Of a stretch of DNA of 64,000 nt, positions 29,501-35,868 are shown one piece after another. Under the pieces are notes generated by a model. That model was not told where the DNA came from. It saw nothing but the letters and a program-made list of their open reading frames with translations, and ran no database searches. This stretch comes from Xestospongia bergquistia. Its lineage: Eukaryota; Porifera; Demospongiae; Haplosclerida; Petrosiidae. The number at the start of each line of letters is the position of its first letter. The stretch's first letter is position 1. Position numbers and translations under genes: made by a program. The stretch spans positions 26,460,249 to 26,524,248 of the forward strand of contig OZ014411.1 of NCBI GenBank assembly GCA_963965975.1, read 5' to 3'.

Positions 29501-32500
29501 AGAATGTCATAAGTACTATTCAATAAGAAAATATTACTGCAAAAATAAAATATTGAAAACATTAAAATGTTATATTAGTTGAATAACTTTATATTCATTA
29601 AGATATTGTCAGATTGAAAGAATTAAGTCTCCTCTATTGACTAAGAAGACAGTGACTGCTTGAGTACCATTGTGTGCTCAATTTCACATGATATAATTAG
29701 TCTTTCTTTCAATATAATATCATTGGTTGTTAATATTTTAATGTTATCATCAGTTACCAATGTTATAAATCAGGACCGGAATTTTAAAAAATCATTACAA
29801 TATAGAATTTGCTTGCTATTATTAATAGTGATCAGTTAATTTCATATCTCAATTTCTGAAAAGTCTTGTCATTGTTTGTTTTTTATTTAACAAGTGACTT
29901 ACATGTAACAACATTGAAATATTATGTTGTTTTTCTTTAGAGTGACTCTTAATACTTTTATTTACATATTGTAGTACTATATAACAAGTCTTGTATCAAT
30001 TAGGACATGTTTATTTATGTATACATCTCAAGTATATAGTAATAATACATCATTTCTGTTAGTTTCATTACTTTTACAATATAAAGCTTTATCTCAAAAT
30101 CTGTTTCTTTATATAGTGGGGTAATTCTCCTCTGCATAATGCTTGCAGTATAGGTCATGTCAATGTTGTCAAGCTCTTAATCTCTTATGGTGCAGATCCA
30201 TCAATAATAAATAATGATGGAAAAACTCCTGCTGACATGGTCAAAGCTAATAATGTTAACAGACAAGTAATATTGGAAGCTCTAGAAAATGCAAAACAAG
30301 GTATATAGATTGTTTATATTTATATTATGTGATGATAACTATCAATTGTTATGTTAATATCATAAAGAGTTATCATTGACAAAATATATTAAAACATTGT
30401 TTAATTCACTATATTATAATAAGATGATACAAATACCGTAGATTGGGAAACTTTTGCATTACAAAAGTTTCATGTAAAAAATTTACGTGTTAAAAAATTT
30501 CGAACACAAGAGGTGTGGTGTGTACGAAAATTTATTAACCCTGAATATCTTGCTACCCTAACTTCTTCATTTGCCCGAGCAATTGCCTGTGGCTGTATGG
30601 AAGATGATAGAGATTCTTTTGGGTCTGGAAGTCCATCTGTTGTTTTTAGATATCTCAAAGGAACCATATTCACTTTAAACACTGTAACACCACGACGTAA
30701 ACGTGCATTAAATATTTCAATGTGTAAATAATGTTCGTGTAATTTATTTTCGTACATCTCATCCAATGTTCAAATTTTTTTTAACAACAAAACTTTCCCA
30801 ATCTACGGTAATTTATGTTACTCCTCTGTTGAAAGGTCCGGTAATGAGTATGTTTATGAGAAATATTATTCCTATAACATGATAATTCATTTTCAATAAC
30901 TATATACTAAGATAAATGATGAATTAGAACTAGACATAAAACAACAATAACAATGATTGTTGACCAGAATGTTATGACAACTGTCAACTCACACTCTCTA
31001 ATTATCAAAATTAATATTCTAAGCATAATTTGGAGACACACACTAAAGCCTTTTATCAATTATAAGACATGGTTATTATTTTTGTAGCAATTACACAGAA
31101 TTCATTGTTTATACTATGTACATAGGTGAGATGTCAACAATATAATAAAGTTCTCATTGTATATAAAACATATCTCTTAATGTACAAACAGACATTGTAA
31201 TTGGTTGATTATAGACTAGTATGTTTTTTGCTTCATTGACTATTTATATCATCAAGTAACTCAGACTCCTCTACAATATGTTTGTAGATAGTATTAGCCA
31301 GCTTGTTGTATATCAAGTATTGATTCTAAGAATAATTTGGAGACAAGTATTAAAAGCTTTTTATCAGTTATAAGACACAGTTATCATTGTAACAATCACA
31401 CAGAATAGTTAACCTTTTTAAACAATGTTTCTGTAACATGGAAACAGTTTACCATGTACGTGACCTTGTCTGCCATAGAGCTAACACCATATTATCTGAA
31501 AAGACATTAAATTCTGTCAATATTTCCATTACAACAATTAGTTGGTCTATATTCATTGCTATAGTCTTATTGTTAGAGCAATGTTACTCATCATTATAAC
31601 TTAATATATTAAATTATTAATGAATTGTGTTCAGTTTACATCACTTTTTTATTGTTGTATAATATTGATATAGAATTCCACAAGTATACACAGCTCTAAT
31701 TTGATTTGTTCATAGTTTGTTTTACATAGTTAGATGGAATTATTAGGCTTTGTATTATAGGCATTATCAGATATCATTAATAACTTTATACTTCATTTAT
31801 AATGATTCTCTTAGAAAATAAACAGTGTGACCTAAATTAATAACAATGGAATTGCAAAAATTACGACTACTTTTTGTATTCAATTTACTAATGACATATA
31901 TACTAGTATTATGGGAAATAAATTTAATAGAAAGACCAGTATGTTTATTGTCTTTATTTATACTTCTTTCTTTTCAATAGATTATTCCGGTGTTTTACAT
32001 AAAGCGCTCAAGGAAGGCCATGTCAAAGCAAAGTGGTCAAAACTTGCTACATCAGGAGCACCTGCAACTGGAAAGTCTTCAATTATAAAACTTATCTTAG
32101 ATGAACCTCCTCCAGAAGAACACCATAGTACTTTAGCAGTCACTGCACCAGAAATAAGGAGGGTTGGTACAACTGGTTTTATAGCTGGAGGTGAACCAGA
32201 CAATTCTTCTAATCCAATATGGAATAAAGTAAACCCACACTCAGTCAAACAAATGATAGCCAAACAAATAAAACATGGAGTTGATTCTTCTCCAAAAACA
32301 TCTGCAACAAAAAGTGGAGGTGATAGTGAATCTTCATCCTCATCTGACGATGACGGAATACTATCTGGTACTACAAAGGACATGTTACAGTTAAAAGATG
32401 TGCCTATTTCAGTACAACAATCAACACCTAAGCATGTATCTCCTGCTACTAGTGAAATTGTTAAAATCTTGCCAACTGTAGAGAAGTCTCCTGAACTCTA

Positions 32501-35500
32501 TCAGTCACACTGGGTTTACGTTGTAGATTCAGGTGGTCAAGCAGCCTTCTTAGACATAGCTCCCGCGTTGCTACGACATAACCCAGTTAGCATACTCACC
32601 CTAAAATTAAATGAGAAGCTTGGAGATAGGCCCAAATTTTATTTTAGCTTTAAAGGTGAGTTGATTGGAGAGCCAGTGGAACGCCAGATCACCAACATGC
32701 AACTTCTTGAATCATCATTTCGTTCACTAGTGTCAACCGATCAACCTCATTTGCGTAATATCCATATCAGATGTTCTTATGACAAGCCTTCCCTTCTAGT
32801 TCTTGGCACATTCTATGATAAAGTGGATGAGTGCAAAGAAGAGACTTTAGATCAGAAAAATGCAGCTCTGTGGTCAACTTTAAGCAAATTCCGTGATGTG
32901 AGGCTCAATTATAGTGATGGTAAAAAGAAAGTAATTTTTCCTATCAACACAATTGCCCGTGGTGAGCCTGAACAAGAAATGGCTAAGTTTATTCGTAATG
33001 TTGTTTGCCAGTCTTACATTGAAGCTATCATACCAGCTCGATGGTTCTTGTTTAATCTTGATCTAGAAGAGTTTCAAAAGAAGAGTGGGTCAATGGTTGT
33101 AAGCAAAGAACAGTGTTTGAGGATTGGAGAAGCACTAATGATGGAGCCTATAGATGTTGACTCAGCACTCATGTACTACCATGATCTGACAGTTTTCTTG
33201 TATTTCCCTAAAGTCCTCCCTAATGTAGTGTTCTTACACCCACAGCCACTATTCGATAAGTTGTCTGAGCTAATTAGTATTTCTTTTGCTGATGCTGTTG
33301 ACCATTTAAGGAAAATGAATATTATTCTACCTGCTGATGCCCACGATCAACTTAAGAGTGAAGGTACCTTTACACGAGATATTTTAGATTGTCTCTCAGA
33401 GGGATTTACTGCAGAGTTTACAGCTGATGATTTTTTAAGATTAATGGCAGATATTTTTATTATTGCACCTCTACCAGAAAAGGGAAAATTTTTTCTTCCC
33501 AGTGTCCTCCCGACATTAGACAATTTAGAGAAGATTAGAGGTCCATTCTTAAGAAACATGGACTCTCTTGTTTTGACATGGGAAATGAAACCACTCCCTC
33601 AAGGTGTCTTTCCTGCTCTTGTTGTTAATCTCCTTAAGCGACAAATCTCACCAAGTTTCGATCTCTATCGTCCCATTGAATTAAGTGAAGTATCTCTACA
33701 ATATCGTAATGCTATCCAACTAGTATGTCTTGACCTAGGAGGTGCAATTCTTTTAGTTGATGCCATTTATTGGCTGGAAATATATTATTCTGGGCTTTCT
33801 ACAAGGTGCTCTGCTATTCGTTGTTCTGTTATGGAGGGTATAAATGCAGTTGTGAAGAAATTCCAGTATAAGCCAATTCTATCAATTCCTCAGGAACGCT
33901 TTCTCTGCTCAATTTGTCCTCCTCCAAGAAATCATCTTTGTCGTCCAGATGAAGACAAGGAGACGCTTACTTGCTGTCGAGATGGCAGGTCACTAGTGCC
34001 AATTGATTGTATACGACAGTACCCTTGGATTGATTGTGTATCTACAAAAGATATTAAATTACAAGGTAATTAAAAATTGATATACTTGTTTGGTATAGTC
34101 TATAGGATGATGTATGCAGCTATGTATACAGTATAATGTAAAAACACTGTTTGAATAGATGTATAAGAAAGTGTTAATTATATTAATGGTTAGATAAAAG
34201 TACATAAGCTTTGAAAATTGTTGTTATAAACAAACTACAGTGACTTGTGTTATACTGTACCAGCTTTCAAGTGAAAGGTCACACTCGTTACTAGCTCCCT
34301 TCTTTTTTCAAGGATATGGCATAATTTATCTAATGCAGAATGAATTGTCTGTCATAAAAAGTGCTTATTGCTTGTTCTTATGTTAAGTATATCAACAATC
34401 ACTTTGGACCAGTTTTAAGTCCTCTGAGCATAATATTGTAGGATAGGTCAATATTATAATATTTCCAAATAACCATTATTGAGTCTTTTTATGGCTAGTA
34501 AAAGATCAGAAAGTGTTTTTAAAGTGAAGAACAGGTACTACTATCTAAATAGACAAACTTCTTTCTTCTCCACTAGCAAGCTATTGCATGAAGCAACACT
34601 ATGTGGTTGCCTAATTGTAGTTCTGTACAGGACTTGTGCATTTGTCATGTGTAGTCACTCTAACCTTGAACAGGTTCTTGTTATTATCATTTTACCACTG
34701 TTATCTGATACTACTATCTGTACAGTGACTATCACTTTAGTCTGGCACTATGGAATAAAAAATGTAAAAAAGGATATAAATAAGTATAATAAAATTGTTT
34801 TTAAGAAAATAAAAGCAACATACAAACTGTAAGGATAGCATTACCAAAAAGTGTAGAAACAAAATACATTGATTAATGTACAAATCCATTCAAAAATATT
34901 ATAAGTAGCCAATCCTTTTAAGACAAGAATGGTTGTTAGCTACAATTTGACTGTTAAAAAGTTGATATTTTGAGAAGTGTATATGGAGATGAAAGCATGT
35001 AACACTAATTGTAATTAACTATTGCTATATGGGTTTGTCCATTCATTTCTACCGTCTTTCTTTATTTTTGGCATTTCTATTCCAACATTGTCTTACATTT
35101 TGTTAAAATGAGATTTATGATACTAGCAACTTTTAATAGATTGATTGAGGACTTGTGCTAACACATGATAACCACATTGACATATATAATTATATATACA
35201 TGTAATTAACAAAATCATTTAAACTTTAAAGTTATGAAATAGTGACATTATTATAAAATATGATTTTTATTATAGACATTGCTCAATTACTGAAGAAAGA
35301 ACCCAATCTCACTGACCTCCTCACTCTGTTAGCTGATATTAAATATGAATGGCACAACATTGGTATTGCGCTTGAAGTCAAACAAAGTGTTTTAGAGAGT
35401 TGTAAGAGAAGCAATGAAGATAATGGCTACAACCTTTTTAAAGTTATCAATACTTGGATGACTAGCATGACTAGTGAAGTTACATGGCAATCTATCATTG

Positions 35501-35868
35501 CTGCAGTTGAGAGCCCTATTGTCAATCATAAGTCAACTGCAGTTAAGATGCGTATGTTCTTAGCAAAACCTGAGGTGCGTATTAAGTATGAACAGATGAG
35601 TGACGTCAGCCAAATATCTAATCATGAGGTGGATCTTAAACATGAAGATGCGACTGATGTTGTCAAAACATCTGAACATGAGGTGCATCTTGAACACGAA
35701 TGTACGACTAACATTGACCTAACGTCTGAACATGAAGTGCGTCCTAAGCATGAAGATGTGACTTTCGTCATCCAAATGTCCAGGCAAGAGGAGAAACCTC
35801 AATCAGCACGCATGAGTGATGTTGACCAAACATCTGCACCAACTAAGAAGAAATGTCAAATCTTATAA
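1740..35868 (+). CDS. Ankyrin repeat / P-loop GTPase-COR-like / Death domain protein with CaaX end (partial at 5' end)
   Basis: Gene-level reading of six plus-strand exons: 1740-1838, 8495-8593, 18882-18980, 30117-30300, 31981-34065 and 35276-35868. The first three are 99-nt phase-0 exons of one ankyrin repeat each. The fourth ends in phase 1, and its last base joins the next exon to make an Asp codon. The GTPase exon also ends in phase 1 and joins the Death exon the same way. All junctions have AG/GT borders and no frame break. The predicted order is ankyrin repeats, P-loop domain with COR-like region, Death domain, acidic repeats, CaaX box. This resembles multi-domain signalling proteins of the ROCO/Death type. 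The upstream exons lie outside the window. Large introns hold retrotransposons. That these exons form one transcript is inferred from phase and order; a transcript would be needed to prove it. Confidence 0.6.
1839..3772 (+). repeat. Intron with copy A (3' part) of the segmental repeat and a (TA)n tract
   Basis: No exon is seen. Positions 1839-2230 match 8594-9060, and 2970-3400 match 9950-10380. Around 2511-2605 there is a TA/TATG microsatellite. At 3056-3211 an AT-rich segment made of repeated GTAAT/TGATTA motifs ends in a GGTCCCAACCCTG string. It is also present at 10036-10206 and looks like an old small transposon carried along in the duplication. Positions 2290-2425 reappear at 63870-64000. 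Confidence 0.75.
3773..3830. repeat. Perfect 58-bp palindrome without spacer
   Basis: The left half (3773-3801) is the exact reverse complement of the right half (3802-3830). The arms are 29 bp each with no loop, and the symmetry breaks at 3772/3831. It contains two CAGCTG boxes, one per arm. It lies in an intergenic or intronic stretch not shared with copy B. Such a sequence could extrude as a cruciform or form a hairpin in RNA. Confidence 0.95.
4282..4626 (-). CDS. Small single-exon ORF, possible transposon-associated protein
   Basis: A 114-codon open frame if the start is the Met at 4626 ([10 protein letters not shown]...). An upstream in-frame Met at 4665 would add a hydrophobic leader that I consider less likely. 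The protein is soluble and charged, with a helical pattern rich in Lys and Glu. It contains the string [11 protein letters not shown]. From memory, this resembles a KGNExQxxFN motif seen in uncharacterised cnidarian and sponge proteins that often sit in retroelement-like ORFs. There is no intron, and no partner gene is recognised on either side. It could be a small lineage-specific gene or the leftover of a mobile element. Confidence 0.4.
   Translation of the reverse strand: MAEDITTPDPLVIQGTPVTQAQFNTQLQVINSFKKVINEQFTNLNYKATEQVLRKFKLIEFYRRGNENQYHFNKGVHVEETFHELSDELEKITSSDVKGTDSLQEVKDTIKKCQ
5007..5872 (-). pseudogene. Broken multi-exon gene of an unrecognised family (copy 1, WRS-motif family)
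   Basis: Minus-strand exons can be traced at about 5872-5750, 5599-5489 and 5351-5010. The junction 5599-5489 to 5351 is in phase and has GT/AG borders. The middle exon encodes a basic stretch ([13 protein letters not shown]). The last has KLEERW...RERW and then the motif VLKPLSWRS. An in-frame TAG at about 5238-5240 sits in the acidic linker just before that motif, so this copy is probably dead. A second copy with the same exon borders and motif order lies at 11790-13180. I do not recognise the family. Two related copies near transposon debris suggest it may itself be carried by a mobile element. Confidence 0.5.
5873..6855. other. Unassigned AT-rich stretch
   Basis: No exon, RNA gene or repeat with recognisable ends was seen on either strand. 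Confidence 0.6.
6856..7073. mobile_element. hAT-type MITE with 8-bp target site duplication
   Basis: A 218-bp non-coding element with short terminal inverted repeats (CAGTGGCGTA at the left, TACGCCCCTG at the right). It is flanked by a perfect direct repeat ACTATATA at 6848-6855 and 7074-7081. An 8-bp duplication and CAG...CTG ends are typical of hAT transposons. The inner left end is very GC-rich (6871-6900, runs of CCCGGG), unlike its surroundings. It has no coding capacity, so it must have been moved in trans. Confidence 0.9.
7246..8494 (+). repeat. Segmental repeat, copy B (5' part)
   Basis: This is the second copy of the unit starting near 11: 7246-7735 matches 11-500 and 7860-8494 matches 1110-1739. 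About 600 bp of copy A is replaced here by about 120 bp (7736-7855). That piece contains AAGAACTATCACAAC, similar to the piggyBac remnant at 10938. Divergence is a few percent by eye, so the duplication is old enough to have collected small indels. Confidence 0.85.
8495..8593 (+). CDS. Ankyrin repeat exon (copy B)
   Basis: A 99-nt, phase 0-0 exon with acceptor TTTAG ending at 8494 and donor GTCAGT at 8594. It encodes one repeat ([11 protein letters not shown] then [10 protein letters not shown]). It differs from the exon at 1740 at only a few residues, mainly at the two ends, which is where neighbouring repeats contact one another. It is most likely used in the same transcript as the 1740 exon. 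Confidence 0.85.
8594..9300 (+). repeat. Intron with copy B continuation
   Basis: No exon was seen. The stretch 8594-9060 follows copy A (1839-2270) with deletions. The remainder (9060-9300) is unassigned AT-rich sequence. Confidence 0.6.
9329..9640 (+). mobile_element. piggyBac transposase remnant (fragment 1)
   Basis: Plus-strand frames, broken by stops and shifts, show [10 protein letters not shown] (9350s), then [16 protein letters not shown] (9490s), then a [11 protein letters not shown]-like stretch (9547-9620). This order matches the C-terminal half of piggyBac transposases. The nucleotide string is shared with 10960-11075 and with 15905-16000, so the pieces derive from one element family. 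It is a dead fragment, with no ends or TTAA flanks recognised. Confidence 0.7.
9950..10480 (+). repeat. Copy B (3' part) of the segmental repeat
   Basis: Matches 2970-3400 of copy A, including the GTAAT-rich segment ending in GGTCCCAACCCTG. At 10395-10460 a short piece resembling 2095-2170 is present again, so a sub-fragment was duplicated once more. No gene was seen. Confidence 0.75.
10811..11079 (+). mobile_element. piggyBac transposase remnant (fragment 2)
   Basis: An open stretch of about 70 codons encodes [38 protein letters not shown] and KRWYLCAC. These are in the order expected for the central catalytic part of piggyBac transposases, including the Asp of the YxxYxDxF-like block. It breaks down at 11030. 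A Ty3/gypsy LTR starts at 11080 directly inside the remnant: the same sequence continues uninterrupted in fragment 1 near 9440. The retroelement therefore inserted into an existing piggyBac copy. Confidence 0.8.
11080..11545 (-). mobile_element. Ty3/gypsy remnant: pol C-terminus, polypurine tract and LTR
   Basis: In minus orientation, 11545-11440 encodes a short tail with [14 protein letters not shown], matching the chromatin-binding end of gypsy integrase just before the pol stop. Next comes an A/G-rich tract (complement of 11245-11270). Then a putative LTR runs to 11080 with TG/CA ends (about 165 bp). The other LTR and the rest of pol are missing. It is nested in piggyBac fragment 2. Confidence 0.65.
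11546..11789. other. Unassigned stretch
   Basis: No convincing feature was seen. It is AT-rich with short chance open frames. Confidence 0.5.
11790..13180 (-). pseudogene. Multi-exon gene of the same unrecognised WRS-motif family (copy 2)
   Basis: Minus-strand exons can be traced at 13180-12855 (Lys/Gln-rich helical segment), 12607-12522 and about 12471-12360 (basic, matches exon 5599-5489 of copy 1). Two more follow at about 12290-12172 (motif HPLPWRS) and about 12130-11790 (Pro-rich, [12 protein letters not shown]). Splice borders are GT/AG and the order of motifs equals copy 1. The third exon carries an A8 run (T8 on the plus strand near 12369-12376) that shifts the frame and leads to an early stop. 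That may be a decay mark or a sequencing error. Function unknown; nothing in it points to an enzyme. The basic third exon and acidic patches could suit a nucleic-acid-binding role, but that is a guess. Confidence 0.5.
13181..13669. other. Unassigned stretch
   Basis: AT-rich sequence with pyrimidine-rich patches. No exon or repeat boundary was recognised. Confidence 0.5.
13670..13860. repeat. 50-bp minisatellite, left part
   Basis: Imperfect copies of a unit of about 50 bp containing ACATAATTACATGGATGTAC and CATAGTCTAATGTCATCA. The same array resumes at 14571 after the MULE insertion. Confidence 0.8.
13864..14569 (+). mobile_element. Truncated Mutator-like (MULE) element with terminal inverted repeats
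   Basis: The left end (13864-13905) and the reverse complement of the right end (14528-14569) match over about 42 bp, both containing CTAACAAAATG and GTCCCAT. Inside, 14036-14335 encodes the C-terminal part of a MULE transposase: [11 protein letters not shown], then [20 protein letters not shown], then HANIYEAV. This is followed by a decayed [15 protein letters not shown] stretch. The element is only about 0.7 kb and lacks the N-terminal and catalytic core. It sits inside the 50-bp minisatellite and splits it. No clear target duplication was found. Confidence 0.8.
14571..14870. repeat. 50-bp minisatellite, right part
   Basis: About six tandem copies of a 50-bp unit (ACACAAACTAACATAGTCTA followed by a TCATCATCCACATAATTACA part). 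It continues the array left of the MULE. Confidence 0.9.
14871..15187. other. Unassigned stretch
   Basis: No gene was seen. It may include the decayed tail of the gypsy remnant that follows. Confidence 0.4.
15188..15930 (-). mobile_element. Ty3/gypsy integrase remnant
   Basis: Minus-strand frames encode pieces of a gypsy integrase in order: [17 protein letters not shown] (about 15830), [13 protein letters not shown] with [18 protein letters not shown] (15600-15460), and [20 protein letters not shown] (15350-15290). Frameshifts and stops separate the pieces, and no LTR was recognised. It resembles the intact element at 19262-23616 in its motifs but is clearly diverged. Confidence 0.8.
15905..16326 (+). 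mobile_element. piggyBac transposase remnant (C-terminal cysteine-rich end)
   Basis: Plus-strand frames show [11 protein letters not shown], then [19 protein letters not shown]. This is the signature block of piggyBac transposases, including its last catalytic Asp region. Later, 16180-16326 encodes [20 protein letters not shown] with LC and DCF, the zinc-binding tail. The frame is broken between the two. The fragment is adjacent to the gypsy remnant and shares sequence with 9547-9640. Confidence 0.85.
16327..17690. other. Unassigned intronic stretch
   Basis: A 108-codon open frame starts at 16542 but shows no recognisable motif and no splice context, so I do not call it. The rest is AT-rich with no visible structure. 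Confidence 0.5.
17700..18010 (+). mobile_element. MULE transposase remnant (second)
   Basis: Broken plus-strand frames encode [15 protein letters not shown], then [19 protein letters not shown], then [16 protein letters not shown]. This is the same block order as in the MULE at 13864-14569. At least two frame shifts and a stop separate them, and no inverted repeats were found. Confidence 0.75.
18011..18881. other. Intronic stretch
   Basis: AT-rich, with nothing recognised until the ankyrin acceptor site at 18880-18881. Confidence 0.5.
18882..18980 (+). CDS. Ankyrin repeat exon
   Basis: A 99-nt exon, phase 0-0, with acceptor CATCCAG ending at 18881 and donor GTCAGT at 18981. It encodes [20 protein letters not shown], then [13 protein letters not shown]: one complete 33-residue repeat. 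In the turn, Arg-Ala-Tyr replaces the usual Gly-Ala-Asp/Asn. Confidence 0.85.
19262..19439 (-). repeat. 3' LTR of the intact gypsy element
   Basis: 178 bp, identical by eye to 23439-23616. It carries the TG/CA ends and is adjacent to the polypurine tract. Confidence 0.97.
19451..22241 (-). CDS. pol: gypsy Pol (reverse transcriptase, RNase H, integrase)
   Basis: A long open frame in the -1 frame relative to gag, open from about 22241. It has no ATG at its start, so it depends on frame change or fusion with Gag. Reverse transcriptase has [14 protein letters not shown] and the catalytic YIDDILVAG. RNase H has [16 protein letters not shown] and DHKPLEHLL. The integrase zinc domain shows HSSHPG and CSTCQ. 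The core has [18 protein letters not shown] and [10 protein letters not shown] (DDE). The end has [20 protein letters not shown] and GPVSYLVE, as in gypsy elements lacking a chromodomain. It ends 11 bp from the LTR. All catalytic motifs are intact, so the enzyme looks functional. Confidence 0.96.
22180..23406 (-). CDS. gag: gypsy Gag and protease
   Basis: A 408-codon frame starting at the ATG 33 bp inside the 5' LTR. The N-terminal 170 residues are a Ty3/gypsy-type capsid ([32 protein letters not shown]). Then come two zinc knuckles. The first ([14 protein letters not shown]) has Tyr in place of the usual His. The second ([14 protein letters not shown]) is a standard CX2CX4HX4C. After a Pro/Gln-rich linker comes the aspartic protease with active site [10 protein letters not shown]. 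The frame then ends early, because the conserved end of the protease is in the -1 frame, continuous with pol. The change occurs at a run of four T (A on the plus strand, 22238-22241). That may be a one-base loss, a sequencing error, or a true ribosomal frameshift. Confidence 0.93.
   Translation of the reverse strand: MATHGKLPEFDASTQSWSSYTERLEYYFEANDLQHNEAKKKAILLTCCGATTYELLKNLLQPEKPADKTYDALVRILDKHFNPKPSQIMQRYRFNTRHRQPGETVATYVAQLKKLGEHCNFHSLEEMVRDRLVCGIADGRIQRRLLQEPDLDYQKALDIALAMELANQDITHLQQQQHSTHHIKRVHQTPRPSHKPTRPTSSPCYRCGADNYTSDTCKFKSAECRYCKKIGHIAKVCKSKLRQHLQQLPGPQQQPFRRGAKLPDRRTLHQTNLSSPSTSLSQPPSPQQGDETYTLFNTVGGGKPLLITVNVNKVDIQMELDTGAAVSVISEITYVSFFRSIPLQPSSLSLKSYTGEPITVRGTFDVQVAHAGQELSLPLVVVQGNGANLLDATGWMLSNLIGAVFTAP
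23439..23616 (-). repeat. 5' LTR of the intact gypsy element
   Basis: 178 bp, identical by eye to 19262-19439. It would hold the promoter of the element, reading toward lower coordinates. Confidence 0.97.
23622..24586. other. Intronic stretch between the two gypsy elements
   Basis: AT-rich, with a short (GTTT)n at 24087-24106. The segment 24268-24480 begins with GTGGAATCTCCCTGATCTGAA and has a weak pogo/Tigger-like look, but I could not find matching ends. Confidence 0.4.
24591..24735 (-). repeat. 3' LTR of the decayed gypsy element
   Basis: TG start and CA end. A polypurine tract (complement of 24737-24752) follows in the element interior. It matches 27521-27688 apart from a few substitutions and the missing 24-bp duplication. 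Confidence 0.88.
24780..27040 (-). pseudogene. pol: Decayed gypsy pol
   Basis: The minus-strand RT core is recognisable at 27010-26590 (SQAYQQ-like and YIDDLITG) but contains stops. An open stretch at 26573-25368 covers the RT thumb, RNase H ([16 protein letters not shown]) and the integrase zinc domain (HQAHPG, CAKCQ) with [10 protein letters not shown] frameshift near 25500 interrupts the integrase core. Its last part ([27 protein letters not shown]) follows at 25259-25062. The DDE triad is thus split over frames. Confidence 0.88.
27046..27502 (-). pseudogene. gag: Decayed gypsy gag (N-terminal part only)
   Basis: It starts with an ATG at 27502 just inside the 5' LTR. A frame change at a T run (plus-strand A run near 27418-27423) is followed by about 120 readable capsid residues ([40 protein letters not shown]). 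It ends at the internal deletion. It is similar in layout to the capsid of the intact element but clearly diverged. Confidence 0.88.
27521..27688 (-). repeat. 5' LTR of the decayed gypsy element
   Basis: Pairs with 24591-24735. It is longer because a segment around AGTCCAAAGTACA is repeated. Confidence 0.88.
27693..30116. other. Long intron, nothing recognised
   Basis: 2.4 kb of AT-rich sequence before the last ankyrin exon. No exon, transposon end or tandem repeat was identified on either strand. Confidence 0.6.
30117..30300 (+). CDS. Last ankyrin exon (one repeat plus capping helices)
   Basis: A 184-nt exon, phase 0 at the start and phase 1 at the end, with acceptor TATATAG ending at 30116 and donor GTATAT at 30301. 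It encodes [29 protein letters not shown], then [13 protein letters not shown] and a Lys/Asn-rich helix ending in Gln. This is a full repeat followed by a half repeat that would cap the domain. The phase-1 end is what the GTPase exon requires. Confidence 0.88.
30434..30810. mobile_element. 377-bp inverted-repeat element (MITE)
   Basis: The ends TACCGTAGATTGGGAAA (30434) and its exact complement (30794-30810) form a 17-bp inverted repeat. The outer TA pairs could be a TA target duplication, as for Tc1/mariner-type elements. Inside, both strands are open for 70-98 codons, unusual for a short MITE in AT-rich DNA. The minus-strand frame has a protein-like composition ([24 protein letters not shown]). 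No transposase motif was found. Confidence 0.8.
30811..31980. other. Intron before the GTPase exon
   Basis: AT-rich, with a short repeated segment (AATTTGGAGACA... at 31026 and 31331). Otherwise nothing was recognised. Confidence 0.5.
31981..34065 (+). CDS. P-loop GTPase with COR-like region (ROCO-like), single large exon
   Basis: A 2085-nt exon with acceptor TTTTCAATAG ending at 31980 and donor GTAATT at 34066. It is in phase with the upstream ankyrin exon. Near residue 20 is a Walker A / G1 motif, GAPATGKSS. About 160 residues on, [12 protein letters not shown] is a G3-like motif of the DxGGQ type seen in Roc GTPases. GTFYDKVDE may serve as G4. A Ser/Asp-rich loop ([10 protein letters not shown]) is inserted between G1 and G3. 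After the GTPase comes a COR-like segment ([16 protein letters not shown]) with a winged-helix pattern. Near the end is a Cys-rich stretch (CSICPPP, LC, TCC) that may bind zinc. It probably acts as a nucleotide-dependent switch between the ankyrin and Death regions. The ROCO assignment rests on motifs only. Confidence 0.75.
34066..35275. other. Intron before the Death exon
   Basis: A 117-codon open frame at 34479-34832 has hydrophobic stretches but no homologous motif and no in-phase splice link. I regard it as chance. Nothing else was seen. Confidence 0.5.
35276..35868 (+). CDS. Terminal exon 1: Death domain, acidic repeats and CaaX box
   Basis: Acceptor TATTATAG ends at 35275. The phase joins the GTPase exon. 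About 95 residues form a Death-fold domain ([42 protein letters not shown]). After it come four imperfect copies of a 23-24 residue unit containing SEHEV followed by KHEDAT or similar. The protein ends KKKCQIL-stop: a CaaX box with Leu at the last place, preceded by three Lys. By the known rule for X = Leu, this predicts geranylgeranylation and membrane attachment. The Death domain would recruit partners by homotypic contact. A closely related exon at 39994 offers an alternative end. Confidence 0.78.

Noticed and set aside
34479-34832. 117-codon frame with hydrophobic segments in the intron after the GTPase exon
   Set aside because: No motif, no phase link to the neighbouring exons, and AT-rich composition like the intron.
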